Source: Flavobacteriales bacterium
Lineage (GTDB): Bacteria; Bacteroidota; Bacteroidia; Flavobacteriales_F; PHOS-HE28
Direction of reading: 5' to 3'
NCBI GenBank assembly: GCA_016719225.1
Contig: JADKAN010000003.1
Span: forward strand, 333,288-397,287
DNA: 64,000 nucleotides
Under the pieces are notes generated by a model, which searched no databases, was not told where the DNA came from, and saw only the letters and a program-made list of their open reading frames with translations. Position 1 is the first letter of the stretch. The number at the start of each line of letters is the position of its first letter. Of the stretch, positions 53,703 to 60,796 are shown piece by piece. Both the position numbers and the translations under genes were made by a program.

Positions 53703-53756
53703 GAGCTAGAGGCAAGCCTTCGTGTCCTTTGCGTCCTTCGTGGTCCGGACCCGATC

Positions 53757-54083
53757 TCACTTCTTCCTGCCGAAGATGCGGTTGAAGAACCGCTTCTCGA
53801 AGGCCCAGAAGAAATCGAATTGGCCGAGCAGTGCGCCGTATACGAGCAGCACCACATTGTAGAAGGGAAGGATCAGGATGTAGTACAGGACCGAGAACAG
53901 CAGCGGAGTGCCACCTTCCACCTCCGTGAAAAAGGCGACCACCGGGCGTTTCAAGAACATCACCGTGAGACCTGTGCAGGCGAATACGATCAAGATGATC
54001 ACAGCTCGGCCCGCACTCACACCCCAACGAGCACCCAAGCGATGCAACCAACCATCACCCTTCGCCACTTCCTCGTCAGCCAT
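53757..54083 (-). CDS. Small conserved membrane protein (DUF6787-like)
   Basis: 108 residues with two or three helices (about 26-45 AVIILIVFACTGLTVMFL, 60-85 LLFSVLYYILILPFYNVVLLVYGALLG split by a proline) and a C-terminal aromatic/basic tail FWAFEKRFFNRIFGRKK. The motif set resembles a Bacteroidota-wide small membrane family that I believe is DUF6787; this name is tentative. Confidence 0.6.
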   Translation of the reverse strand: MADEEVAKGDGWLHRLGARWGVSAGRAVIILIVFACTGLTVMFLKRPVVAFFTEVEGGTPLLFSVLYYILILPFYNVVLLVYGALLGQFDFFWAFEKRFFNRIFGRKK

Positions 54084-54164
54084 TTGCGCGAAGATCGCCT
54101 ATCAGGTCCGGACATCCATGACCGTGGCAGAAAATACCACGATCATGGTATCTGTCGATCAAGA

Positions 54165-55301
54165 CTATTGCCACTCCGCGATAAAGAGGTTCGTCTCGTG
54201 GTTCTTGCCCCCGCGGTTGCTGCTGAACACAAGGTATTTGCCGTCCTTGCTGAACACGGGGAAAGCGTCGAACATGTCCGTGTTCGTCAGCGGCTCCAAG
54301 CCTTGGCCATCGGTGCCGATCATGAACAAGGTGAAAGGGAAGCCACGTTCGGCCTTATGGTTGCTGGCGAAGATGATGTGCTTGCCGTCCGGATTCCAAT
54401 AAGGCGCCCAATTGGCTTGGCCGAGTTCGGTGATCTGCTTAGCGTCGCTACCGTCGGCGTTGGCGATGAAGAGTTCCATTTGTGTGGGCATCACCTGGCC
54501 GATCTTCAACAGGTCCTTGTATTCGTTGATGGCCTCCGGTGTCTTAGGCCGTGAAGCGCGCCATACCAATTTGGTTCCGTCCGGGCTGAAGAAGGCGCCG
54601 CCATCATAACCAAGGTCATGCGTGATCTGCTTCACATCGCTACCGTCGATGTTCATGGTGTACAGGTCGAGATCGCCGTTGCGCATGCTGGTGAAAACGA
54701 TGCGGTCCCCCTTGGGTGAAACGGTGCCTTCGGCGTCATAGCCGGGTGTGTCCGTGAGGCGTTTGCGGATGTTGCCCTTGAGGTCTGTCACGAAGATGTC
54801 GAAGCTGGGGTAGATCGGCCAGACGTACTTGCCACCGGGGACGTGTGGCGGCACAGGTGGACATTCCTTGGAGTCCAAATGCGTGCTTGCGAAGAGCACC
54901 AAGCTGTCGCCGGGCAGGAAATAGCTGCAGGTAGTGCGACCACCGTCGATACTGATCTTCTGGGGCGGATCCTTGCGCAGGTCATCGGTGAACGGGTTGA
55001 ACACATAGATCTGGTCGCATTGCTCGCCCCAAGCAGGTACATGTGCCTGAAAGGAGAGTTTGTCCCCGGCGAAATCCCAGTAAGCCTCTGCATTGTCGCC
55101 GCCGTAGGTGAGCTGGCGCAGGTGTGCAAAGTGTTTTTCAGCTGGATCGATAAGCGTATCGGCATTCCAGTAGGAACTATCCGGTTCAGCAGCAGTAACC
55201 TTGGTGCTATCGCTTACGGCAGCTTCCGGGGTATTGACCGAAGATGCGTTCCCGCAGCTGAAAAGAAGGATGGCAGGAAGAGCGGTCAGCAGCGTTTTCA
55301 T
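54165..55301 (-). CDS. TolB-like beta-propeller lipoprotein
   Basis: 378 residues. Lipobox LFSCG near residue 16. The body shows PD40/TolB blades (GTVSPKGDRIVFTSMRNGDLDL, GAFFSPDGTKLVWRASR, WAPYWNPDGKHIIFASNHK, FPVFSKDGKYLVFSSNRGG). It is probably a periplasmic or outer-membrane-anchored propeller protein; no partner gene nearby. It is divergent from the radical SAM gene with a palindrome-rich gap. Confidence 0.82.
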   Translation of the reverse strand: MKTLLTALPAILLFSCGNASSVNTPEAAVSDSTKVTAAEPDSSYWNADTLIDPAEKHFAHLRQLTYGGDNAEAYWDFAGDKLSFQAHVPAWGEQCDQIYVFNPFTDDLRKDPPQKISIDGGRTTCSYFLPGDSLVLFASTHLDSKECPPVPPHVPGGKYVWPIYPSFDIFVTDLKGNIRKRLTDTPGYDAEGTVSPKGDRIVFTSMRNGDLDLYTMNIDGSDVKQITHDLGYDGGAFFSPDGTKLVWRASRPKTPEAINEYKDLLKIGQVMPTQMELFIANADGSDAKQITELGQANWAPYWNPDGKHIIFASNHKAERGFPFTLFMIGTDGQGLEPLTNTDMFDAFPVFSKDGKYLVFSSNRGGKNHETNLFIAEWQ

Positions 55302-55377
55302 GTTTTTTCTTTACGGGCCGCGAAATTATCCGCTGGGGCCGGAGGTTTGTCAGACCAACGCAATACGGTCGATCATT

Positions 55378-55401
55378 TGACAATTGTCATGTGTGACACA
55401 T
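55378..55401. promoter_or_regulatory. Two overlapping palindromes, candidate operator
   Basis: TGACAATTGTCA (55378-55389) is a perfect 12-bp palindrome, and ATGTGTGACACAT (55389-55401) is a perfect 13-bp palindrome sharing one base with it. They lie in the divergent gap between the TolB-like and radical SAM genes. The first resembles an FNR-type TTGAN4TCAA box, the second is unassigned. A TACCTTAA box precedes the radical SAM start. Confidence 0.55.
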
Positions 55402-55460
55402 CTTGCAAAGGAAGCTCCTGTCAGGTTCAGGGATTATCGGAACAGGCATACCTTAACCCC

Positions 55461-56546
55461 ATGCCGATTGACGGGAAAACGATCAAAGGGCGCGGTGCTC
55501 AAGGGCATGTCGCGAACCGCTTTTTGGATCGCAGCTCTGGTGTGGTGCATTGGGAAGGTATTGATGAGGTGGAGGAAGAAAAGGCTGTTACGAAGTATCT
55601 AGAGGTCTTTCCGAAGACCATCCTGAACAAGATCCATTCACCTGACCTTCGCATGGAATGGACGTTGAATCCTTATCAAGGATGCGAGCACGGATGCTCC
55701 TATTGCTATGCGAGGCCCAGCCACGAGTACTGGGGATATGGAGCAGGACTCGATTTTGAACGGATCGTACTGGTGAAGCGGAACGCTCCGGAGGTGCTCG
55801 AAAGGACGCTACGAAGCCCCAAGTGGGATGTCGGTATCATCAGTATCAGCGGCAATACGGACTGTTACCAACCCATTGAACGGAAGGAGGAGATCACCCG
55901 GAAGGTGTTGCTTGTGGCGCAGCGCTTCGGTCAGCCGGTTTCCATCATCACGAAGAACGCATTGGTGCTGCGCGACCTGGATATCTTGGCGGAGATGGCA
56001 GCGCGACGCTTGGCCTCCGTAGCCATCAGCCTTACCACATTGAACGAGGAACTACGGCGTGCCATGGAACCCCGCACTAGTACTGCTCAAGGACGTTTGG
56101 GAGCGATCCAAGCACTCAGCGCAGCGGGCATACCGGTGCACGTTATGGTGGCGCCGATCATTCCCGGGCTGAACGACAGCGAAGTACCGGCATTGCTTAA
56201 GGCAGCCGCTGAAGCAGGCGCTGTCAGCGCGGGATACACTGTGTTGCGGACCAACGGTGCGGTGCAGGACGTATTCCGCGAATGGCTGGAAGTACACTAT
56301 CCTGATCGTGCTGCGAAAGTGGTGGCACAGGTGGCGCATGTACACGGGGGAACGATGAACGACAGCACCTATGGAAGAAGGATGAAGGGTGATGGAGCGT
56401 TCGCGGCATCTATCCAGCGAACGTTCGAGGTGTTCCGGCGGCGCTACTTCGCCGGGCGTATGATGCCTGCACTGGACCGCACGCGCTTCCAACGTCCTCC
56501 CGAAGGGCAGTTGGACCTCTTCCAAGCGCTCAACGGAGTACGGTGA
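55461..56546 (+). CDS. PA0069-type radical SAM protein
   Basis: About 361 residues from the ATG at 55461. The frame is open far upstream, but that part crosses the divergent gene. Radical SAM cysteines are Cys75, Cys79 and Cys82 in NPYQGCEHGCSYCYARPSHEYWG. SISGNTDCYQPIERK, SLTTLNEEL and PIIPGLNDSEVPALL are typical of the PA0069/SplB-like group. Its substrate is unknown; spore photoproduct lyase relatives cleave DNA lesions. It overlaps the 3' end of acyP by 17 bp. Confidence 0.88.
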   Translation: MPIDGKTIKGRGAQGHVANRFLDRSSGVVHWEGIDEVEEEKAVTKYLEVFPKTILNKIHSPDLRMEWTLNPYQGCEHGCSYCYARPSHEYWGYGAGLDFERIVLVKRNAPEVLERTLRSPKWDVGIISISGNTDCYQPIERKEEITRKVLLVAQRFGQPVSIITKNALVLRDLDILAEMAARRLASVAISLTTLNEELRRAMEPRTSTAQGRLGAIQALSAAGIPVHVMVAPIIPGLNDSEVPALLKAAAEAGAVSAGYTVLRTNGAVQDVFREWLEVHYPDRAAKVVAQVAHVHGGTMNDSTYGRRMKGDGAFAASIQRTFEVFRRRYFAGRMMPALDRTRFQRPPEGQLDLFQALNGVR

Positions 56547-56805
56547 AGCCGGAAAAGTTAGCTATCGGAAGACCTTTCGTCTCAAAGGAAGAGACCACGG
56601 CCCTTGGCGGCCCGGTCCTGCACCATTGCAGCAGCTTTTCCACCTGCACCACGTCTCCTTGCACATGCACTTGCACGCTTCCGTCACTCAAATTTCCCAC
56701 CGTTCCCGAGAGGCCGAGCCGCAGTGCTTCTTCGTGAGTGCTTTTACGGAAGAAAACTCCTTGGACTTTTCCGCGGATCGTTAGTTGCAGATGCATGGGC
56801 TCCAT
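56530..56805 (-). CDS. acyP: Acylphosphatase
   Basis: About 91 residues from ATG 56805 (a start at 56796 is also possible). Catalytic Arg20 in GKVQGVFFRKST and Asn38 in GTVGNLSDGSVQVHVQG are intact. The enzyme hydrolyses carboxyl-phosphate bonds in metabolites such as carbamoyl or 1,3-bisphosphoglycerate. It is convergent with the radical SAM gene. Confidence 0.92.
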   Translation of the reverse strand: MEPMHLQLTIRGKVQGVFFRKSTHEEALRLGLSGTVGNLSDGSVQVHVQGDVVQVEKLLQWCRTGPPRAVVSSFETKGLPIANFSGFTVLR

Positions 56806-57013
56806 GGATACGGAATGAGCTTGGATGTTGCGGACCCTCGCGTTGCCTCCCAAGTAAAGTGCGATACTTTTCTGTTAGGCAAGACGAGCATAGAAAGAAT
56901 AATTGGAATTCCAGTTATTCATGATCGAATATCGGCTTTTCTGTTCTGGCCTTGAGCCCAATACGGTACGTTGGCAACAATTGCCGTGACCGGCGCTGAC
57001 TTGACCAATATGC

Positions 57014-57040
57014 AAAAGGCCGCCCATGGAAGGCGGCCCT
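57014..57040 (-). terminator. Terminator of the ahpC-ahpD operon
   Basis: On the minus strand GGCCGCC and GGCGGCC (57038-57032 with 57024-57018) form a 7-bp GC stem with a 7-nt loop, followed by TTTT (57017-57014). It lies 21 bp after the ahpD stop. The rest of 56806-57013 holds nothing recognisable. Confidence 0.8.
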
Positions 57041-57061
57041 TTACATTTTGCGTACTGCCAT

Positions 57062-57661
57062 TCAGTAGGCTATGCGGTCGTAGCTCGCTACGACGGAAGC
57101 AATGCGAATGGCATCCCAGACCTGCTCCTCAGTGGCACCTAAGCCGATCAAGGAGGACTCGTGACTTTTTACGCATTGCTCGCAACCATTTACCGCGCTC
57201 ACAGCGAGGCTCATCAATTCGAAGAGATGCTTACCGGTCACAGGGTTCATCATGATGTTCATGCGCAGCGAGGGACGAAGCTCGTTGTACTTTTCCTTTC
57301 CGGCGAAGTGCCGGAAGCGATAAAGCACATTGTTCGCGGCCAAAAGACTGGCACAGGCAACGGCCTCGGCAACCTCTTCCGGAGTGGCGCCCTGTTGTGC
57401 CGCCATGCCGTTGAAATGGTCGATCAGTGCACTGTTCTTCTGGTTCGCGGCAACGCTGAGAGCCAACAGTGCCGCTTCCTTCTCTGAAAGATGCGCGCTC
57501 TTCAGAACGGCCTTAAGGTTCAGCTTCAGGTCCCGGCTGTAGCGGGATCCCACGGCTCCCAGAAGCTGAAGCGCGGAATTAATGTGCCCGGTGGGAAGGC
57601 CCACCTCCTCCAATAAGGAGGTGGTTCCTTCGTCATATGCGGTCAAGGTCTGCTCGGACAT
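57062..57661 (-). CDS. ahpD: AhpD-like alkylhydroperoxidase
   Basis: 199 residues from the ATG at 57661, 2 bp after the ahpC stop. The CxxC pair is Cys160-Cys163 in AVNGCEQCVKSHE, with His167 and Glu148 placed as in mycobacterial AhpD. LRPSLRMNIMMNP is also shared. AhpD reduces AhpC through a lipoamide-linked disulfide relay; lpdA in this window could supply reduced lipoamide, but that is inference. Confidence 0.92.
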   Translation of the reverse strand: MSEQTLTAYDEGTTSLLEEVGLPTGHINSALQLLGAVGSRYSRDLKLNLKAVLKSAHLSEKEAALLALSVAANQKNSALIDHFNGMAAQQGATPEEVAEAVACASLLAANNVLYRFRHFAGKEKYNELRPSLRMNIMMNPVTGKHLFELMSLAVSAVNGCEQCVKSHESSLIGLGATEEQVWDAIRIASVVASYDRIAY

Positions 57662-57663
57662 GC

Positions 57664-58245
57664 TTAGTTCAGGGTTGCTTCTCCCTTGGTCCAGTTGCAG
57701 GGGCAGAGTTCGTCGGTCTGAAGTGCATCCAGTACACGCAGCACCTCTTCCACACTGCGGCCAACACTCAGGTCGTAGGCACTTACCCAACGGACCATGC
57801 CTTCCGGATCGATGATATAAGTGGCACGGTAAGCCACCTTTTCGTCGGCGGTGAGGATACCAAGCTCCTCGGACAGGCTTTTGCTGGTATCGGCGAGCAT
57901 TGGGAACTTCAGGTCCCGCAGGTCAGCATGATCGCGGCGCCATGCGGCGTGCACGAACTCACTGTCGGTGCTGGCACCGATCAGCTGTGTGTCGCGGTCC
58001 TTGAACTCTCCCACGGCCTTGTTGAAGGCCGCGATCTCGGTAGGGCATACGAACGTGAAGTCCTTCGGCCAGAAGAACATTACCGTCCAGCGGCCTGGCG
58101 TGTTGGTGAGGTCGTCACTGGAGATCTCGGTGAATTCCTTGCCTTTTTCGATACTCACGCAGGCTTTTTTCTTGAAGATCGGGAACTTGCTTCCCAAGCC
58201 CACCATGCGCTGAGCTGATAACTGAACTTGTCCTTTGGTTTCCAT
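57664..58245 (-). CDS. ahpC: Alkyl hydroperoxide reductase C, mycobacterial-type peroxiredoxin
   Basis: 193 residues. Peroxidatic Cys67 in FWPKDFTFVCPTEIAAF, resolving Cys181 and Cys183 in DELCPCNW, an arrangement that matches mycobacterial AhpC rather than the enteric form. It reduces organic hydroperoxides and H2O2. It is cotranscribed with ahpD and divergent from oxyR. Confidence 0.94.
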   Translation of the reverse strand: METKGQVQLSAQRMVGLGSKFPIFKKKACVSIEKGKEFTEISSDDLTNTPGRWTVMFFWPKDFTFVCPTEIAAFNKAVGEFKDRDTQLIGASTDSEFVHAAWRRDHADLRDLKFPMLADTSKSLSEELGILTADEKVAYRATYIIDPEGMVRWVSAYDLSVGRSVEEVLRVLDALQTDELCPCNWTKGEATLN

Positions 58246-58294
58246 TCCTTGACTTATGTTTTAGTGGCCTGATGGCCGTTGAATTTCCGTTGTA

Positions 58295-58302
58295 CAAAGG
58301 TC
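58295..58302 (-). promoter_or_regulatory. -7 box for ahpC
   Basis: The minus strand reads GACCTTTG (58302-58295). The predicted start site near 58288 gives a leader of about 40 nt before the ahpC ATG. Confidence 0.5.
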
Positions 58303-58311
58303 TGCATTCTA

Positions 58312-58360
58312 ATTCATAGACGGTACTGAATGTTTCAATGAGTTAATAGGATCTATGAAT
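58312..58360. promoter_or_regulatory. Dyad operator between ahpC and oxyR
   Basis: ATTCATAGA (58312-58320) and TCTATGAAT (58352-58360) are perfect 9-bp inverted arms with centres 40 bp apart, about four helical turns. ATAG and CTAT are the OxyR half-site cores. The dyad abuts the divergent ahpC and oxyR -7 boxes, the expected place for OxyR control and autoregulation. Confidence 0.6.
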
Positions 58361-58363
58361 GTC

Positions 58364-58371
58364 TACCTTTG
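58364..58371 (+). promoter_or_regulatory. -7 box of oxyR, leaderless arrangement
   Basis: TACCTTTG, an exact TAnnTTTG match, ends 5 nt before the ATG at 58377. Confidence 0.55.
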
Positions 58372-58376
58372 GCGGG

Positions 58377-59318
58377 ATGACGATCCAGCAGCTCCAGTAT
58401 ATCGTGGCCATCGATACGCACCGGCATTTCGCGCGTGCTGCGGGGGCGTGTTTCGTTACGCAGCCCACCTTGAGCAGCATGGTGAAGAAGCTGGAGGAGG
58501 AATTAGGGGTGGTGCTGTTCGATAGGATCAAATCCCCTGTAGTGCCCACCACGGTGGGAGCGGTGTTGGTGGAACAGGCGCGATCGGTGTTGAAGGAAGT
58601 GCAATTGATTAAGGAAATGGCGGAAGCCACACGCGACGAGCATGCCGGAGAGCTCCGGATCGGGATGATACCGACTTTGGCTCCATACCTATTACCCCTA
58701 TTTCTGGGCGACCTGTTACGTAAACATACCGGCTTGAAGGTGTCCGTGGAAGAGCTCACAACGGAAACGATCACAGAACGCCTGATGCATGGTCAACTGG
58801 ACGTTGGGCTGATGGCCATTCCATTGGGCGTGGCCGGCCTCAAGGAGGAACCGTTGTTCGATGAGCGCTTCCTTCTATATGTATCACCCGAAGAAGGGAT
58901 CGGGAAGAAGCATTACGTATTGCCGTCGGAGATCCATGCGGACCGCCTGTGGCTATTGGAAGAGGGCCATTGTTTGCGCTCCCAAGTGATGGATCTGTGT
59001 GAACTGCGGGAGCAGGGTGAGGGGAGTGGACGGTTCGCCTATGTCTCCGGCAGCATCGAGGCGTTGATGCGTATGGTGGACGCACAGGGCGGGCTCACAG
59101 TGGTGCCCGAGCTGGCCACGGTGGGCATGGGAGCTGAACAGCGCGCGCGGCTGCGCGAATTCCGGTCGCCGGTCCCGGTCCGGGAGATCGGGTTGGTCAC
59201 ATACCGTCACTCGGCCAAGGACCGCCTATTGAAACTGCTTGGGCAACACGTGCTTGCTGGCGTGGCGCCCCACTTGCGACAGGTGCGGACAGCGCGGGTG
59301 ATGCCGGTGGCCCAATAA
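58377..59318 (+). CDS. oxyR: OxyR-type LysR regulator
   Basis: 313 residues. The start at ATG 58377 (MTIQQLQYIV) puts the redox cysteines at exactly 199 and 208 (EEGHCLRSQVMDLCE), the same positions as in Escherichia coli OxyR. It has an N-terminal winged helix (QPTLSSMVKKLEEELGVVLFDR), a linker and the LysR substrate domain. H2O2 oxidises Cys199 to a disulfide with Cys208 and activates target genes. It sits divergent to ahpC with the dyad between. Confidence 0.96.
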   Translation: MTIQQLQYIVAIDTHRHFARAAGACFVTQPTLSSMVKKLEEELGVVLFDRIKSPVVPTTVGAVLVEQARSVLKEVQLIKEMAEATRDEHAGELRIGMIPTLAPYLLPLFLGDLLRKHTGLKVSVEELTTETITERLMHGQLDVGLMAIPLGVAGLKEEPLFDERFLLYVSPEEGIGKKHYVLPSEIHADRLWLLEEGHCLRSQVMDLCELREQGEGSGRFAYVSGSIEALMRMVDAQGGLTVVPELATVGMGAEQRARLREFRSPVPVREIGLVTYRHSAKDRLLKLLGQHVLAGVAPHLRQVRTARVMPVAQ

Positions 59319-59390
59319 GAGTGAGGAACGCAAGAGATATTTTGTCAGGTCGGCAGAACGTATTACATTCGCGCCCCATTCCCATAAGCG

Positions 59391-59573
59391 ATGGCCAAGA
59401 GAGGAAACCGCGTACAAGTGATCATGGAGTGCACCGAGCACAAGACATCAGGTCTTGCGGGCACGTCCCGGTATATCACCACCAAGAACCGCAAGAACAC
59501 CACCGAGCGTTTGGAGTTGAAGAAATACAACCCCATCATGCGCAAGATGACCGTTCACAAAGAGATCAAGTAA
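59391..59573 (+). CDS. rpmG: 50S ribosomal protein L33
   Basis: 60 residues: [40 protein letters not shown] and a basic end are standard L33. Two bases before the DUF4295 start. The usual preceding rpmB is not in the window. Confidence 0.95.
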   Translation: MAKRGNRVQVIMECTEHKTSGLAGTSRYITTKNRKNTTERLELKKYNPIMRKMTVHKEIK

Positions 59574-59574
59574 A

Positions 59575-59732
59575 ATGGCAAAGAAGACCGTAGCATCCTT
59601 GAAAAGGCGGACGCAAAAGTGTTCGTTAAGGTGATCCGCATGGTGAAGAATTCCAACACCGGAGGTTACCAGTTCAATGAACTCATCATGCCCGCTGAAG
59701 ACGTGGACAAGGCGCTTGCAGCCAAGAAATAA
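59575..59732 (+). pseudogene. DUF4295 protein, frame broken by one base
   Basis: The frame from ATG 59575 (MAKKTVASLK) hits an early TGA, while the expected continuation KVFVKVIRMVKNSNTGGYQF to a TAA at 59732 lies in another frame. Adding one A to the AAAA at 59599-59602 joins them to a 52-residue protein of normal DUF4295 length. DUF4295 is the usual small gene between rpmG and ftsY in Bacteroidota. An assembly error is the best explanation. Confidence 0.8.
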
Positions 59733-59750
59733 CATTCAACACTCCCATTG

Positions 59751-59784
59751 AAAAGGCTTCCACCTACAGGCGGGGGCCTTTTTT
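59751..59784 (+). terminator. Terminator before ftsY
   Basis: AAAAGGC (59751-59757) pairs with GCCTTTT (59776-59782), with a small inner GG/CC stem, and is followed by more T residues. Confidence 0.65.
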
Positions 59785-59795
59785 GCTGAGGAACC

Positions 59796-60746
59796 ATGGC
59801 ACTATTCGGATTATTCGGAGGAAAGGAGAAGAAGGAGGCGCTGGATGCGGGCTTGGACCGGTCGCGCAGCAGTTTCTTCGGCAAGATCGCGAAGGCCATC
59901 GCCGGTAAGACCGCTGTGGACGATGACGTGCTGGATGCCTTGGAAGAGACCTTGGTGACCAGTGATGTGGGCGTTGGTACCACCTTGAAGATCATCGAGC
60001 GGCTCCAAGAGCGGGTGAAACGCGACGGCTATATGGGTACCAAGGAGCTCAACGGCATCTTGAGGGGCGAGATCGCCGACCTGATGCGTGACCCCGAAGC
60101 CGGTGAGGTCGCCTTTCAAGTAAGCGGCCAAAAGCCGCATGTGATCATGGTGGTAGGTGTGAATGGAGTGGGAAAGACGACCACCATCGGGAAATTGGCG
60201 TATGCATATAAACAAGCGGGCCGTTCCGTTCTTTTGGGTGCTGCGGACACGTTCAGGGCTGCAGCGGTTGATCAGTTGAAGGTCTGGAGCGAGCGCACAG
60301 GGGTGCCACTTGTACAACAGGGCATGGGTGCGGATCCGGCGGCAGTGGCGTACGACAGCGTTGAGAGCGCCAAGGCACGCGGTATCGATGTGGTCATTAT
60401 CGACACTGCTGGCAGACTTCACAACAAAGTGAACCTGATGAACGAGCTGACCAAGGTGAAACAGGTGATGCGTAAGGTGGTGCCCGATGCACCGCACGAA
60501 GTGCTGCTTGTCCTGGACGCCAGTACCGGGCAGAACGCGATAGAGCAGGCCCGCGAATTCACAAAAGCAACGCAGGTCACGGGGTTGGTCCTGACGAAGA
60601 TCGACGGCACTGCGAAGGGCGGTGTTGCCATCGGCATCAGCGATCAGTTCCAAGTGCCGATCAAATACCTCGGGGTGGGCGAAGGCATGAACGACCTTCA
60701 CGTGTTCGATAAGCACGCATTCGTAGAGGCGCTGTTCAAAAGCTGA
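59796..60746 (+). CDS. ftsY: Signal recognition particle receptor FtsY
   Basis: 316 residues. SRP GTPase motifs: GVNGVGKTTTIGKLA (G1), DTFRAAAVDQL, DTAGR (G3), TKIDGTAKGG (G4) and GVGEGMNDL. It lacks the long acidic N-terminal A domain of enteric FtsY, normal for Bacteroidota. It docks ribosome-SRP complexes to the membrane. Confidence 0.97.
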   Translation: MALFGLFGGKEKKEALDAGLDRSRSSFFGKIAKAIAGKTAVDDDVLDALEETLVTSDVGVGTTLKIIERLQERVKRDGYMGTKELNGILRGEIADLMRDPEAGEVAFQVSGQKPHVIMVVGVNGVGKTTTIGKLAYAYKQAGRSVLLGAADTFRAAAVDQLKVWSERTGVPLVQQGMGADPAAVAYDSVESAKARGIDVVIIDTAGRLHNKVNLMNELTKVKQVMRKVVPDAPHEVLLVLDASTGQNAIEQAREFTKATQVTGLVLTKIDGTAKGGVAIGISDQFQVPIKYLGVGEGMNDLHVFDKHAFVEALFKS

Positions 60747-60774
60747 AAGGGCCGCACTTGCGCGCAGCCCTTTC
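60745..60774. terminator. Bidirectional hairpin between ftsY and the OmpA gene
   Basis: GAAAGGGC (60745-60752) pairs perfectly with GCCCTTTC (60767-60774). It separates the convergent ends of ftsY and the minus-strand OmpA gene. Confidence 0.55.
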
Positions 60775-60796
60775 GGCATTCATCGGGGGAATTGGG

